Shown in pieces: positions 1 to 6,845 of a stretch of DNA of 11,274 nucleotides (position 1 is the stretch's first letter; each line of letters begins with the position of its first letter). The DNA is from Dehalococcoidia bacterium CG2_30_46_19 (GTDB lineage: Bacteria; Chloroflexota; Dehalococcoidia; GIF9; AB-539-J10). The stretch is from positions 1 to 11,274 of the forward strand of contig MNYD01000125.1 in NCBI GenBank assembly GCA_001872925.1, read 5' to 3'. A model generated the notes under the pieces. That model saw nothing but the letters and a program-made list of their open reading frames with translations, had not been told where the DNA came from and did not search any database. Both the position numbers and the translations under genes were made by a program.

Positions 1-1
1 G

Positions 2-421
2 CAGTTTCTAATTACTGATACCGTTGGCTTTATTCACAAATTGCCAACGTTGTTAATTGCGGCATTTCAGGCTACTCTTGAGGAGCTTAGCGAAGCTAAT
101 TTGCTTCTGCACGTGGTTGATATAATACATAAGAATGCTTCCTATCAATGCCTCGTGGTGGAGAAAATACTAAAGGAACTAAACCTTAATGATAAGCCAA
201 GGATTACGGTGTTCAATAAGTTAGATTTAGCCCTGGGCAGTGAGGAGGAATTAGAATGTGTGACTACTGTTCCTTTTCTTGAAGGGGAAATCGGACTACC
301 AAGTAAAAATATTGTTCTCATCTCTGCTGTTAATGGCTGGGGTATAAACAAATTGTTAGAGAAGATAACTTCCTATTTGAGCAATACCTTGATACAAGAT
401 ATGATGGCAAAAACCAAATGA
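2..421 (+). CDS. hflX: GTPase HflX, C-terminal part (5' end outside window)
   Basis: HflX is a translation-associated GTPase that binds the 50S ribosomal subunit and helps split or rescue stalled ribosomes. The reading frame is open from base 2 to a TGA at 419-421, giving 139 residues of the C-terminal half; the start lies outside the window. The G3 motif DTVGF is at partial residues 6-10, followed by the HflX-typical switch region ending in ATLEEL. The G4 motif NKLD is at about 72-75 and the G5 motif SA at about 108-109. The protein ends about 30 residues after G5, so it is a short form without a long C-terminal extension. The next gene on the same strand starts 166 bp later. Family assignment is strong from the G3 and switch sequence; the P-loop and the N-terminal HflX domain cannot be seen here. 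Confidence 0.9.
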   Translation, partial: QFLITDTVGFIHKLPTLLIAAFQATLEELSEANLLLHVVDIIHKNASYQCLVVEKILKELNLNDKPRITVFNKLDLALGSEEELECVTTVPFLEGEIGLPSKNIVLISAVNGWGINKLLEKITSYLSNTLIQDMMAKTK

Positions 422-514
422 GTGCTGCCTTTTGGTATCCTTTCGATGAATGAGGGGTAATTTAACCCTCGTCAGTTTGTGAATGAGTTCCTTCCTTGTA
501 ATTTTATGGCACAG

Positions 515-520
515 TATAAT
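515..520 (+). promoter_or_regulatory. Possible -10 element upstream of the first ligase
   Basis: A perfect TATAAT lies about 68 bases before the start codon at 588, in the 166-bp spacer after hflX. There is no convincing -35 at 16-18 bp: the hexamer at 17 bp is TTCCTT, and the nearby TTGTAA at 496-501 leaves only 13 bp. It is therefore a candidate start for the ligase transcript, based on the -10 alone in an AT-rich spacer. The rest of the spacer (422-587) holds only a weak inverted repeat at 452-470. Confidence 0.35.
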
Positions 521-587
521 AGTATATATAATTGTTGCTATCTATCATTGAAGTGATGCAAAGAATTGAAGCATGGAATAGAGGGAA

Positions 588-2498
588 ATGAGTGTTAATG
601 AATTAGGGGAAGATGAGAGGCTAGCGAAGGATAGTTTTACTAGTTACCGCCGGAGCTACTTCGCTGGGGGAAGATCCAACAACACCTGGGGGGCCAGACT
701 AGAAAGGATAGTTCAGGTTATCCCTGACAAATTAGCCTTTGTTCAAGGCGATAGAAGGCTTACCTGGAAGCAATTTGATGAGCGGGTAAACAGCTTGAGT
801 AACGCCCTATTAGATTTAGGGATTAAGAAAGGCGAGCGAGTAGGTATTGCTGGGTTTAACTCCATAGAGTGGATGGAATCCTACTTTGCCATATCTAGGA
901 TTGGTGCCGTTCCGTTCAACTTAAACCCCCGGGCTGCCCTTGATGAGATAGCATATGTAATCAGGGATGCCGATGCAGTGGCGATGATAGTGGAAGATGA
1001 GTATGCCCGTGTTATAGAAAGGGTAATTGAAGGAATAGCCTCGTCAAGGCATTTTATAGTTTATGGCGTAGGTAAGTCGCCACAGTGTATTCCCCATGGC
1101 GCACTTGACTATGATGACTTAATGACAAAGTATCCGTCTAGAAAGCCAAGGCTACGTTACAGGGTAACAAACGAGGATTTTTGCTATCTAATGTACACTA
1201 GTGAAAAGACTGGATATCCCAAAGGGGTGGTGTGGGATGGTGAACAGAGGGTGAAGGGCGTTGAGCAACTTGTTTACAATGTTTTGTTACCATCATTTGA
1301 CAGGTATGGTGATGCGAAAATTTTCGAGTTTCTCTTTAATTTATATCCTCTACCAGGACTTAGGACATTATACCGTTTGAGCCGTCGTTTTGGCTTTATT
1401 CGTGTGGCGGTAATCAGGTTCTTTAGGATGACATGGGGATCTGGTTTGATGGCCGACGTAAGCAGGCGCCTCAAAAAGGGAGGGATTAAGTATATTCCAG
1501 TCTGCCCTTTATTCCAGGCAAGTGCCTATGTGCAAACTTTTGGTAATATTGCTGCAATTGGAGCTACTACAGTTTTCCTTCCCACTCCCTATCCGTTAGA
1601 TGCTAGAGAGCTTTTGGAAACAATAGAGAGGGAGAAGGTGGATGGCATTATGATAAATGGAGATGCCTTCGCTCTGCCAATCCTGGACGAATTAAAGAAG
1701 GCAAAGAAAGAGGGTAGAACTTACGACCTCTCATCCTGTCGAAGTATAACATCTTCGGGAGTAGGGTGGGCGTCTCGCACTAAAAAGGAACTTTGTGAAT
1801 TCTTACCTCAGGTCGTAGTAATGGACGCATATGGATGCACAGAGTTTAGCATTGGTTATGGCTCGGCTGCTATCCTGGAGGATAAAGAACTGCCCTGTGC
1901 TGGAGCTACGCTTCCTGCCAAGGGCGGAGTATACTCCCTACAAGCTCCTTTCAAGGTTATCAATCGTGAAACGGGGAGGGAGGTTAAATCTGGAACAGGA
2001 GAGCTAGGAGAATTTGTTGCTGAAGGATATGTGTCTCTAGGATACTGGAAGCGTCCTGTGTTGACTAGGAGGGTTTTCAGAGTTATAGATGGACGAAGAT
2101 GTTTCTTTACTGGAGACGATGGTTATGTTGATGAGAGATTGCGGTTCCGTTTTGTGGGAAGAGGAGGCAAGGAACGCATAAATGTAGGGGGAGAGAAGGT
2201 CTATAGCGAGGAGATAATGGAGGTCATCAAATCTCATCCCAAAGTGAGGGATGTTGCTGTTATGGGGGTTCCCGATAAAGAGCTGGGCGAGGTATTAGCT
2301 GCCGTTATCGAGCTGGATGAAGGGGAGGAGTTAAGCGAGCATGATGTAGTGAAGTATTGTAGCCAAAGCTTTCCAGCGCACAAAATACCAAAGCATGTAA
2401 TGTTCGTAGTGTCTCTTCCCAGGGAGGCAACTGGCAAGATGGAGAAAAGGGTGCTAAGGGAATTTGTTGAGTCTAGACTGGGCAGTGAGGCGTATTAA
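588..2498 (+). CDS. AMP-dependent acyl-CoA synthetase-like protein, copy 1
   Basis: A 636-residue member of the adenylate-forming (ANL) superfamily, predicted to activate a carboxylic acid with ATP and pass it to CoA. The N-terminal substrate domain has a P-loop-like YTSEKTGYPKG at 203-213, where the family norm is TSGTTGxPKG: the first Gly is Glu and a Thr is Lys, but K212 remains. GDAFALP at 358-364, YGCTE at 415-419, TGD at 508-510 and GRGGKERINVGGEK at 524-537 follow. ATGKMEK at 614-620 carries the predicted catalytic K617. The PKGVVW and GDAFA signatures recall FadD19/FadD17-type ligases, but the substrate is unknown. Residues about 243-302 are rich in Arg/Lys and aromatics, with very few acidic residues. 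The ATG at 588 is forced because an in-frame TAG lies at 579-581; the AGAGGG before it is only 2 nt away, an unusually short spacing. A close paralog follows. Arg codons are mostly AGG/AGA. Confidence 0.85.
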   Translation: MSVNELGEDERLAKDSFTSYRRSYFAGGRSNNTWGARLERIVQVIPDKLAFVQGDRRLTWKQFDERVNSLSNALLDLGIKKGERVGIAGFNSIEWMESYFAISRIGAVPFNLNPRAALDEIAYVIRDADAVAMIVEDEYARVIERVIEGIASSRHFIVYGVGKSPQCIPHGALDYDDLMTKYPSRKPRLRYRVTNEDFCYLMYTSEKTGYPKGVVWDGEQRVKGVEQLVYNVLLPSFDRYGDAKIFEFLFNLYPLPGLRTLYRLSRRFGFIRVAVIRFFRMTWGSGLMADVSRRLKKGGIKYIPVCPLFQASAYVQTFGNIAAIGATTVFLPTPYPLDARELLETIEREKVDGIMINGDAFALPILDELKKAKKEGRTYDLSSCRSITSSGVGWASRTKKELCEFLPQVVVMDAYGCTEFSIGYGSAAILEDKELPCAGATLPAKGGVYSLQAPFKVINRETGREVKSGTGELGEFVAEGYVSLGYWKRPVLTRRVFRVIDGRRCFFTGDDGYVDERLRFRFVGRGGKERINVGGEKVYSEEIMEVIKSHPKVRDVAVMGVPDKELGEVLAAVIELDEGEELSEHDVVKYCSQSFPAHKIPKHVMFVVSLPREATGKMEKRVLREFVESRLGSEAY

Positions 2499-2680
2499 TT
2501 ATCTTAAGCGTGAAGTAGACGGGATAGGATGCCGGGGCGAACCTTATTGTGGCATTCGCAGGAGAAGGACATACCTATTGTATAAGCCTTATTGACTATT
2601 CCAGCGCTAGAAAAGCAGTGTGCTTATTTCCCTTGAATGATGCCTTGTTGTTTTTATGGTAACCCACTTTGGTGATATCT

Positions 2681-2689
2681 TGGTATAAT
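2681..2689 (+). promoter_or_regulatory. Extended -10 promoter upstream of ligase copy 2
   Basis: TGGTATAAT combines a TG extension with a perfect -10 hexamer at 2684-2689, about 100 bases before the GTG start at 2788. No good -35 is seen at the usual distance, which extended -10 promoters can tolerate. It suggests that the second ligase can be transcribed independently of the first. The remainder of the 289-bp spacer (2499-2787) shows no gene: one 44-codon open stretch at 2528-2659 has no start signal or recognisable motif. Confidence 0.45.
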
Positions 2690-2749
2690 ATTGAATAGAG
2701 CGCGTAACATAATGCGATGGCTAGATAAGGGATATTGTAAATTCAGAGA

Positions 2750-2763
2750 AACCTGAAAAGGTT
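2750..2763 (+). other. Short GNRA-loop hairpin in the leader of ligase copy 2
   Basis: AACCT and AGGTT form a perfect 5-bp stem closed by a GAAA tetraloop. It lies 14 bases before the AGGAAGG ribosome binding site (2778-2784) and is followed by a run of six A. The stem is short and AT-rich, so it could be chance. It is too weak and lacks a T tract for an intrinsic terminator on this strand. Confidence 0.2.
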
Positions 2764-2787
2764 AAAAAACAGTAAGCAGGAAGGAAA

Positions 2788-4701
2788 GTGTCTGCCAGCG
2801 GATTGAGAACTGAACCAGGGAGGTTAGAGAGGGATAGCTTTTCCAATTACCGCCAACACTATCGGGGTAGAATAAAATCTAACAACACTTTGGGAAGCAG
2901 GCTGGAGAAGCTGGCAAGGATTATTCCCGATGGGCTTGCTTTTATTCAAGGAAACAGAAGCCTTACCTGGAAGGAATTTGACCAGCAGGTAAATAGATTA
3001 GCTAATGCCCTGTTAGACTTAGGGATTAAGAGGGGGGAGAGAGTAGGTGTCGTTGGGTTTAGTTCTATAGAATGGATGGTAGCCAACTTTGCTATAGCTA
3101 AGATCGGGGCGGTTTCCTTTTTCTTAGATCCCAAGTTTACTTTTGGGGAGATAGCATATGTAATCAAAGATGCCGATGCGGTAGCAGTGATAGTGGAGGG
3201 TGGGTATGCTTCCATTATAGCAAGGGTGACTGAGGGAATGCTCTCCCTGAGGTATCTGATCGTTTATGATGTAGGTAAGGTGCCACAGCTTATTCCCCCT
3301 GGGGCAGTTATCTATGATGACTTGATGGCAAGGTACCCATCTGCAAAGCCAAGGCTGAGTTACAGGGTGACCAATGAAGATTTCGCCCATTTGGAGTACA
3401 CCATTGGAGATGCAGGTTACCCTGTGGCAGCAGTGTGGGATTATGAGCGGCTCACAAAGAGCGTAATGCTAATTATTTTTAGTGTTGGTGTGCCAATAGT
3501 GGATAGAGGGAAAGAGGAAGTCGCTATTAATTTTCGTGTTGCCACGTTTCCTATACCCGGATACAGAACTTTGCTGCATTTAATTCGTCCCATCCTTGAC
3601 TTGACGCTGTGGAAGAAATTTTATCTCAGGTTTATCAGAAGATTAGGCGGCACTACATTGTATATCAAGTTAAAGAGGCTTTTTAGAAAGGAGGGATATA
3701 AAGTTCTCCCTGCTTGCCCTTTGTTCTTTGAGGCATCCTATAACCCAACTTTGGGCAATATCTTTGTGTCCGGTGCCTGCACTGTCTTTCTCCCCACTCC
3801 TTATCCCTTTGATGCTCGAGAGTTTTGGGAAACGGTGGAAAGGGAAAAGGTAAATATGGCTGTCATATCAGGTGACCCTTTTGCTATACCCATCGTAGAG
3901 GAATTAAGGCGGGTGCAGAAGGTAGGAAGGAGATATGACCTTTCCTCACTAGGAATTATGCTCTCCTCTGGGGTGACATGGGAGCCTCATCTCAAGAAGG
4001 AACTTTTGGAATTGATACCTTATCTGATAACAATAGATGCCTATGGGGGCCAAGGTTGTGGCGTCACCTATGCTTCTATTAACTGTTCCGGGGATGAGGA
4101 GATAACCCCCTTACAAATCAGGGGTGACAGAAAAGGGGTATATGCTTTTCAGGCTCCGTGCAAAGTTATCAATCCTGAAACGGCTAAGGAAGTTAAACCT
4201 GGCTTGGGGGAGATAGGAGACTTTCTCACCGGTGGTTATAGTGCTTTAGGATTTTGGAAGAATCCGGGGGAAACAAAGCGGGCTTTCATGGTAGTGGACG
4301 AGTGCAAATATTTCTATGCTGGAGATGAGGGTTATGTTGATGAGAGAGGGTGGGTTCATTTGGTGGGTAGGAAGGGCATAGAGGTTACCAGGAGTGGCGA
4401 GGTGGAAGTTTACACTGATGAAATCGAGGAAGTAATAAAAGCTCATCCCCGTGTCAGGGATGCAGCTGTTGTGGTTGTTGCTGATGAAAAGCTAGGTGAA
4501 GCGGTAGCTGCCATCGTTGACATAAGGAAAGGCGAGGAGCTTAATGAGGAGGAGTTGATTGAATATTGTCATCGTAGCCTCTCTGAAGGTGAGATACCAA
4601 AACATGTGATATTCGTGGAGTCTCTTCCCAGGTCACCTAGTGGTAAGATAGATAAGAAGGTGCTGAAGGAGTTTGCTGAGAGCAGGCTAGGCATAAGGTG
4701 A
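2788..4701 (+). CDS. Divergent acyl-CoA synthetase paralog, copy 2 (possible pseudoenzyme)
   Basis: A 637-residue paralog of the preceding protein, collinear over its whole length. Catalytic motifs are eroded unevenly. The P-loop region reads YTIGDAGYPVAAV (204-216), so the conserved Lys is Val and the PKG core is gone. The adenine/Mg motif is YGGQG (419-423) instead of YGxTE, TGD is AGD (511-513), and the hinge region GRKGIEVTRSGEVE (527-540) lacks the usual basic-acidic pair and GG. In contrast SGDPFAIP (361-368) and the C-terminal PSGKIDKK (617-624), with predicted catalytic K620, are intact. The frame is fully open, so this is not a decayed gene. It may bind acyl-AMP or CoA without adenylating, serve as a partner of copy 1, or use altered chemistry. 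The basic hydrophobic segment at about 255-303 is shared with copy 1. GTG start with AGGAAGG just upstream; an in-frame TAA at 2773-2775 rules out an earlier start. It ends 18 bp before the convergent yraN. Confidence 0.8.
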   Translation: MSASGLRTEPGRLERDSFSNYRQHYRGRIKSNNTLGSRLEKLARIIPDGLAFIQGNRSLTWKEFDQQVNRLANALLDLGIKRGERVGVVGFSSIEWMVANFAIAKIGAVSFFLDPKFTFGEIAYVIKDADAVAVIVEGGYASIIARVTEGMLSLRYLIVYDVGKVPQLIPPGAVIYDDLMARYPSAKPRLSYRVTNEDFAHLEYTIGDAGYPVAAVWDYERLTKSVMLIIFSVGVPIVDRGKEEVAINFRVATFPIPGYRTLLHLIRPILDLTLWKKFYLRFIRRLGGTTLYIKLKRLFRKEGYKVLPACPLFFEASYNPTLGNIFVSGACTVFLPTPYPFDAREFWETVEREKVNMAVISGDPFAIPIVEELRRVQKVGRRYDLSSLGIMLSSGVTWEPHLKKELLELIPYLITIDAYGGQGCGVTYASINCSGDEEITPLQIRGDRKGVYAFQAPCKVINPETAKEVKPGLGEIGDFLTGGYSALGFWKNPGETKRAFMVVDECKYFYAGDEGYVDERGWVHLVGRKGIEVTRSGEVEVYTDEIEEVIKAHPRVRDAAVVVVADEKLGEAVAAIVDIRKGEELNEEELIEYCHRSLSEGEIPKHVIFVESLPRSPSGKIDKKVLKEFAESRLGIR

Positions 4702-4719
4702 TATTAATTGTGTTAGCTT

Positions 4720-5088
4720 TTATATCGTTATAGCGTTTTCAATAAGCTCAATGCGCTTGTTTTTCCCTTTATCGTCGATTTCTATTGCCACGACATCAAT
4801 ACGCCATGAGGCTGGTAAATCACGATGACTGTTAATATAATGTAAAGCGGAAGAGACAAGTTTTTTCTTCTTGCTCTCTGTTATTGATTCTTCAGGGGTG
4901 CCAAAATCTAAATTACTTTTAGTGCGCACCTCTATGAAGACGAGATAATCCTTTCTCCTTGCTACAATATCGATTTCGCCTGACTGACAACGGAAATTCG
5001 TCTCACAGATATGGTAACCTTTTTTCTTGAGAAATTTCTGAGCTAGTTTTTCACCTAGCTTGCCAACATCTTTGCGGTTCATGCCCAT
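4720..5088 (-). CDS. yraN: UPF0102 (YraN) nuclease-fold protein
   Basis: A 122-residue UPF0102 protein, a small predicted PD-(D/E)XK-type nuclease fold of uncertain physiological role. The family pattern is complete: GEKLAQKFL near residues 12-20, NFRCQSGEID at 31-40, FIEVRTKS at 51-58, FGTPEE at 62-67 and RIDVV at 96-100. GEID and the EVR acid/base pair match the expected active-site positions. Length is normal. It is the last gene of the minus-strand run, starting 7 nt after the mnmA stop, and faces ligase copy 2 across 18 bp. No ribosome binding site is evident before the ATG at 5088 or the in-frame ATG at 5082, so the start is uncertain by two codons; coupling to mnmA translation is likely. 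Confidence 0.93.
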   Translation of the reverse strand: MGMNRKDVGKLGEKLAQKFLKKKGYHICETNFRCQSGEIDIVARRKDYLVFIEVRTKSNLDFGTPEESITESKKKKLVSSALHYINSHRDLPASWRIDVVAIEIDDKGKNKRIELIENAITI

Positions 5089-5095
5089 TTTGGCT

Positions 5096-6187
5096 TTAGT
5101 TAGGTTGGTTCGCTAAGACACGATCTTCCTTTTTTCTAGTGGGGGATATTGGGGAAAAGTTTTCAGTGACGCCGCCGCCGAGCACTTCATCACCGTCATA
5201 AAACACGATGGCTTGACCCGGAGTGACTGCTCGCTGTGGCTGTGGAAACCAGACATTGATACTCTCTCCTTTGGGGGATAAGGTGACCGGTGTTTGTAAT
5301 GAGTGGTATCGTATCTTAGCGGTAATGTTGCTGAGTTTGGCAGGCGGTGTGCCGGCTATCCAATTTACTCCTTTGATGGTGGCTTCTTGGGTGTAAAGCT
5401 CTGCTTCAGTACCAAGCACAACGCGGTTATCATCTGGCTCTATTTTTATTACATAGAATGGCTTTTCTGAAGCTGTTCCCAGGCCATGCCTTTGTCCAAT
5501 GGTGTAAAAGGCTACTCCTTGGTGATGTCCTAATATTTCTCCGTTAGAGTGTGCAATATCACCTGGGTTGGTTGAAAAGTGTTGAGTAAGGAAAGTGCGA
5601 TAATTTTTATCAGAAATGAAACAAAGGTCCTGACTGGGTTTAGGTGATACTGGTAATTCCTTCTCTTTTGCTAACTTTTTGACTTCTAATTTACTATATT
5701 TGGCCAGGGGGAAAAGAAGGTATTTAAGCTTTTCTTGAGTTAAGGTATAAAGGAAGTAAGATTGGTCTTTATTCTTGTCATTGGCTTTCATTAGGTGATA
5801 ACTATTTTCTGAATGCACAACTCTGGCATAATGTCCTGTAACTAGATAATCAACGCCTAGGGAGAGCGCTTTGCTAAGCAGAGAGCCGAACTTTATGTGT
5901 TTATTACAGGCGACGCATGGATTCGGGGTTCGGCCACTTTCATATTCCTGGCAAAAGGGGTTAATTACGTAATGCTCAAATTCTCGATGCAAGTTAATTA
6001 CAGCGAAGGGAATATTTAACACTCGGCATATTTGCGCGGCATAACATTCCTGATATGCGGAGTGTAGAGTGTTCCATAGGCGCATGTATACTCCGCTGAC
6101 CTCATAACCAGCTTCTTTAAGTAATAGGGCAGTTACCGAGGAGTCCACTCCTCCACTCAGTGCTACAATTACTCGTTCTCTGCCCAT
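5096..6187 (-). CDS. mnmA: tRNA-specific 2-thiouridylase MnmA
   Basis: MnmA adenylates and then thiolates uridine 34 at the wobble position of tRNA-Lys, -Glu and -Gln, using sulfur relayed from a cysteine desulfurase. The 363-residue length is normal. The PP-loop SGGVDSS is at 11-17. The two catalytic cysteines are C91 in TPNPCVACNKHIKFG and C189 in SQDLCFIS. GHYAR at 118-122, DQSYFLY at 141-147 and GQRHGLG at 231-237 are also present, with the C-terminal beta-barrel motif RAVTPGQAIVFY at 319-330. The segment after YMRLWNT (34-40) lacks the acidic DA pair seen in many homologs. The ATG is 3 nt after the tmk stop. The nearest SD-like AAGGG lies inside tmk at a long spacing, so coupling to tmk is probable. 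Confidence 0.97.
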   Translation of the reverse strand: MGRERVIVALSGGVDSSVTALLLKEAGYEVSGVYMRLWNTLHSAYQECYAAQICRVLNIPFAVINLHREFEHYVINPFCQEYESGRTPNPCVACNKHIKFGSLLSKALSLGVDYLVTGHYARVVHSENSYHLMKANDKNKDQSYFLYTLTQEKLKYLLFPLAKYSKLEVKKLAKEKELPVSPKPSQDLCFISDKNYRTFLTQHFSTNPGDIAHSNGEILGHHQGVAFYTIGQRHGLGTASEKPFYVIKIEPDDNRVVLGTEAELYTQEATIKGVNWIAGTPPAKLSNITAKIRYHSLQTPVTLSPKGESINVWFPQPQRAVTPGQAIVFYDGDEVLGGGVTENFSPISPTRKKEDRVLANQPN

Positions 6188-6190
6188 GGC

Positions 6191-6814
6191 TTACAGGTAT
6201 CCCTTTCCCACTAGCGAGTGATTGACCTTTCCCCAAATTATTTCGGAGATTTTCTTCTTGGGTAGTGTAGCATCTACTACTAACCAGCGGTCAGGCTCAT
6301 CTGCCGCCATTTTAAGATAGCCTTGTCTTACTTGGCGGTGAAATGACAATTCCTGTAATTCAAACCGGTCTAATAGCTTTCCCCTTCGCGCTAATCCTTC
6401 CTCGGGTGATAAATCTAAAAATATAACGATGTCGGGTTTTATCCCATGAGTTGCCAGGTTGTTGACCATTTTCACAGTAGCCAGATCAAGCTTCCGTCCA
6501 TATCCTTGATAAGCAATAGTGGAATGGCTAAAGCGGTCGCAAATGACTATTTTCTCTTCCTTTAAGGCAGGCTGGATTATCTCGGCAACTAATTGAGAAC
6601 GCGAGGCAGCAAAGAGGAGCAATTCAGTTTTGGGGTGAATAATTTCTGTTTTCCGTTTTAGCGTTTTCCTAATTTCCTCACCCAGTGTTGTTCCTCCAGG
6701 CTCATGTATCAGCACTGCAGGAAGATTTTCCTGCTGCAGCTTCTGGTATAAAGCCTTAGCCTGAGTGCTCTTCCCACAGCCCTCGCCGCCTTCAAAGGTA
6801 ATAAATAGGCTCAA
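6191..6814 (-). CDS. tmk: Thymidylate kinase
   Basis: Tmk phosphorylates dTMP to dTDP with ATP, an essential cytoplasmic step in dTTP synthesis. The 207-residue length is typical. The P-loop GGEGCGKST is at 9-17, with Gly-Cys-Gly where Gly-Ala/Ser-Gly is common. The substrate motif HEPGG is at 37-41, DRFSHST at 93-99 followed by AYQGYGR, and an Arg-bearing lid region RRGKLLDRF at 143-151. The start is TTG: no ATG or GTG sits before the P-loop strand in a suitable place, and AAAGGT (6821-6826) lies 6 nt upstream of it. It lies 31 bp after the ATPase gene and 3 nt before mnmA, within the same run of minus-strand genes. Confidence 0.96.
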   Translation of the reverse strand: MSLFITFEGGEGCGKSTQAKALYQKLQQENLPAVLIHEPGGTTLGEEIRKTLKRKTEIIHPKTELLLFAASRSQLVAEIIQPALKEEKIVICDRFSHSTIAYQGYGRKLDLATVKMVNNLATHGIKPDIVIFLDLSPEEGLARRGKLLDRFELQELSFHRQVRQGYLKMAADEPDRWLVVDATLPKKKISEIIWGKVNHSLVGKGYL

Positions 6815-6820
6815 AAGACT

Positions 6821-6826
6821 ACCTTT
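6821..6826 (-). promoter_or_regulatory. Ribosome binding site of tmk
   Basis: AAAGGT lies 6 nt upstream of the TTG codon at 6812-6814 and supports a TTG start for thymidylate kinase. It is in the 31-bp gap between the ATPase and tmk, which holds nothing else visible. Confidence 0.5.
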
Positions 6827-6845
6827 AACTCCCTTATTTGCGATG

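Noticed and set aside
452..470. Inverted repeat GAGGG/CCCTC downstream of hflX as a terminator
   Set aside because: Only a 5-bp stem with an 9-base loop, and no T-run follows, so it does not meet the pattern of an intrinsic terminator.
496..520. TTGTAA plus TATAAT as a full promoter before copy 1
   Set aside because: The spacer is only 13 bp, too short for a normal sigma-70 type promoter; only the -10 was kept.
2529..2555. ATGCC/GGCAT inverted repeat in the ligase spacer
   Set aside because: 5-bp stem with a 17-base loop and no flanking direct repeats, so neither a terminator nor a mobile-element end is supported.
2528..2659. Open 44-codon stretch in the ligase spacer as a small gene
   Set aside because: No start codon with a ribosome binding site and no recognisable motif; the length is within chance for this composition.
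4702..4740. Bidirectional terminator between copy 2 and yraN
   Set aside because: The gap is 18 bp and only a 4-bp TATA/TATA pairing is seen, so no terminator can be supported.
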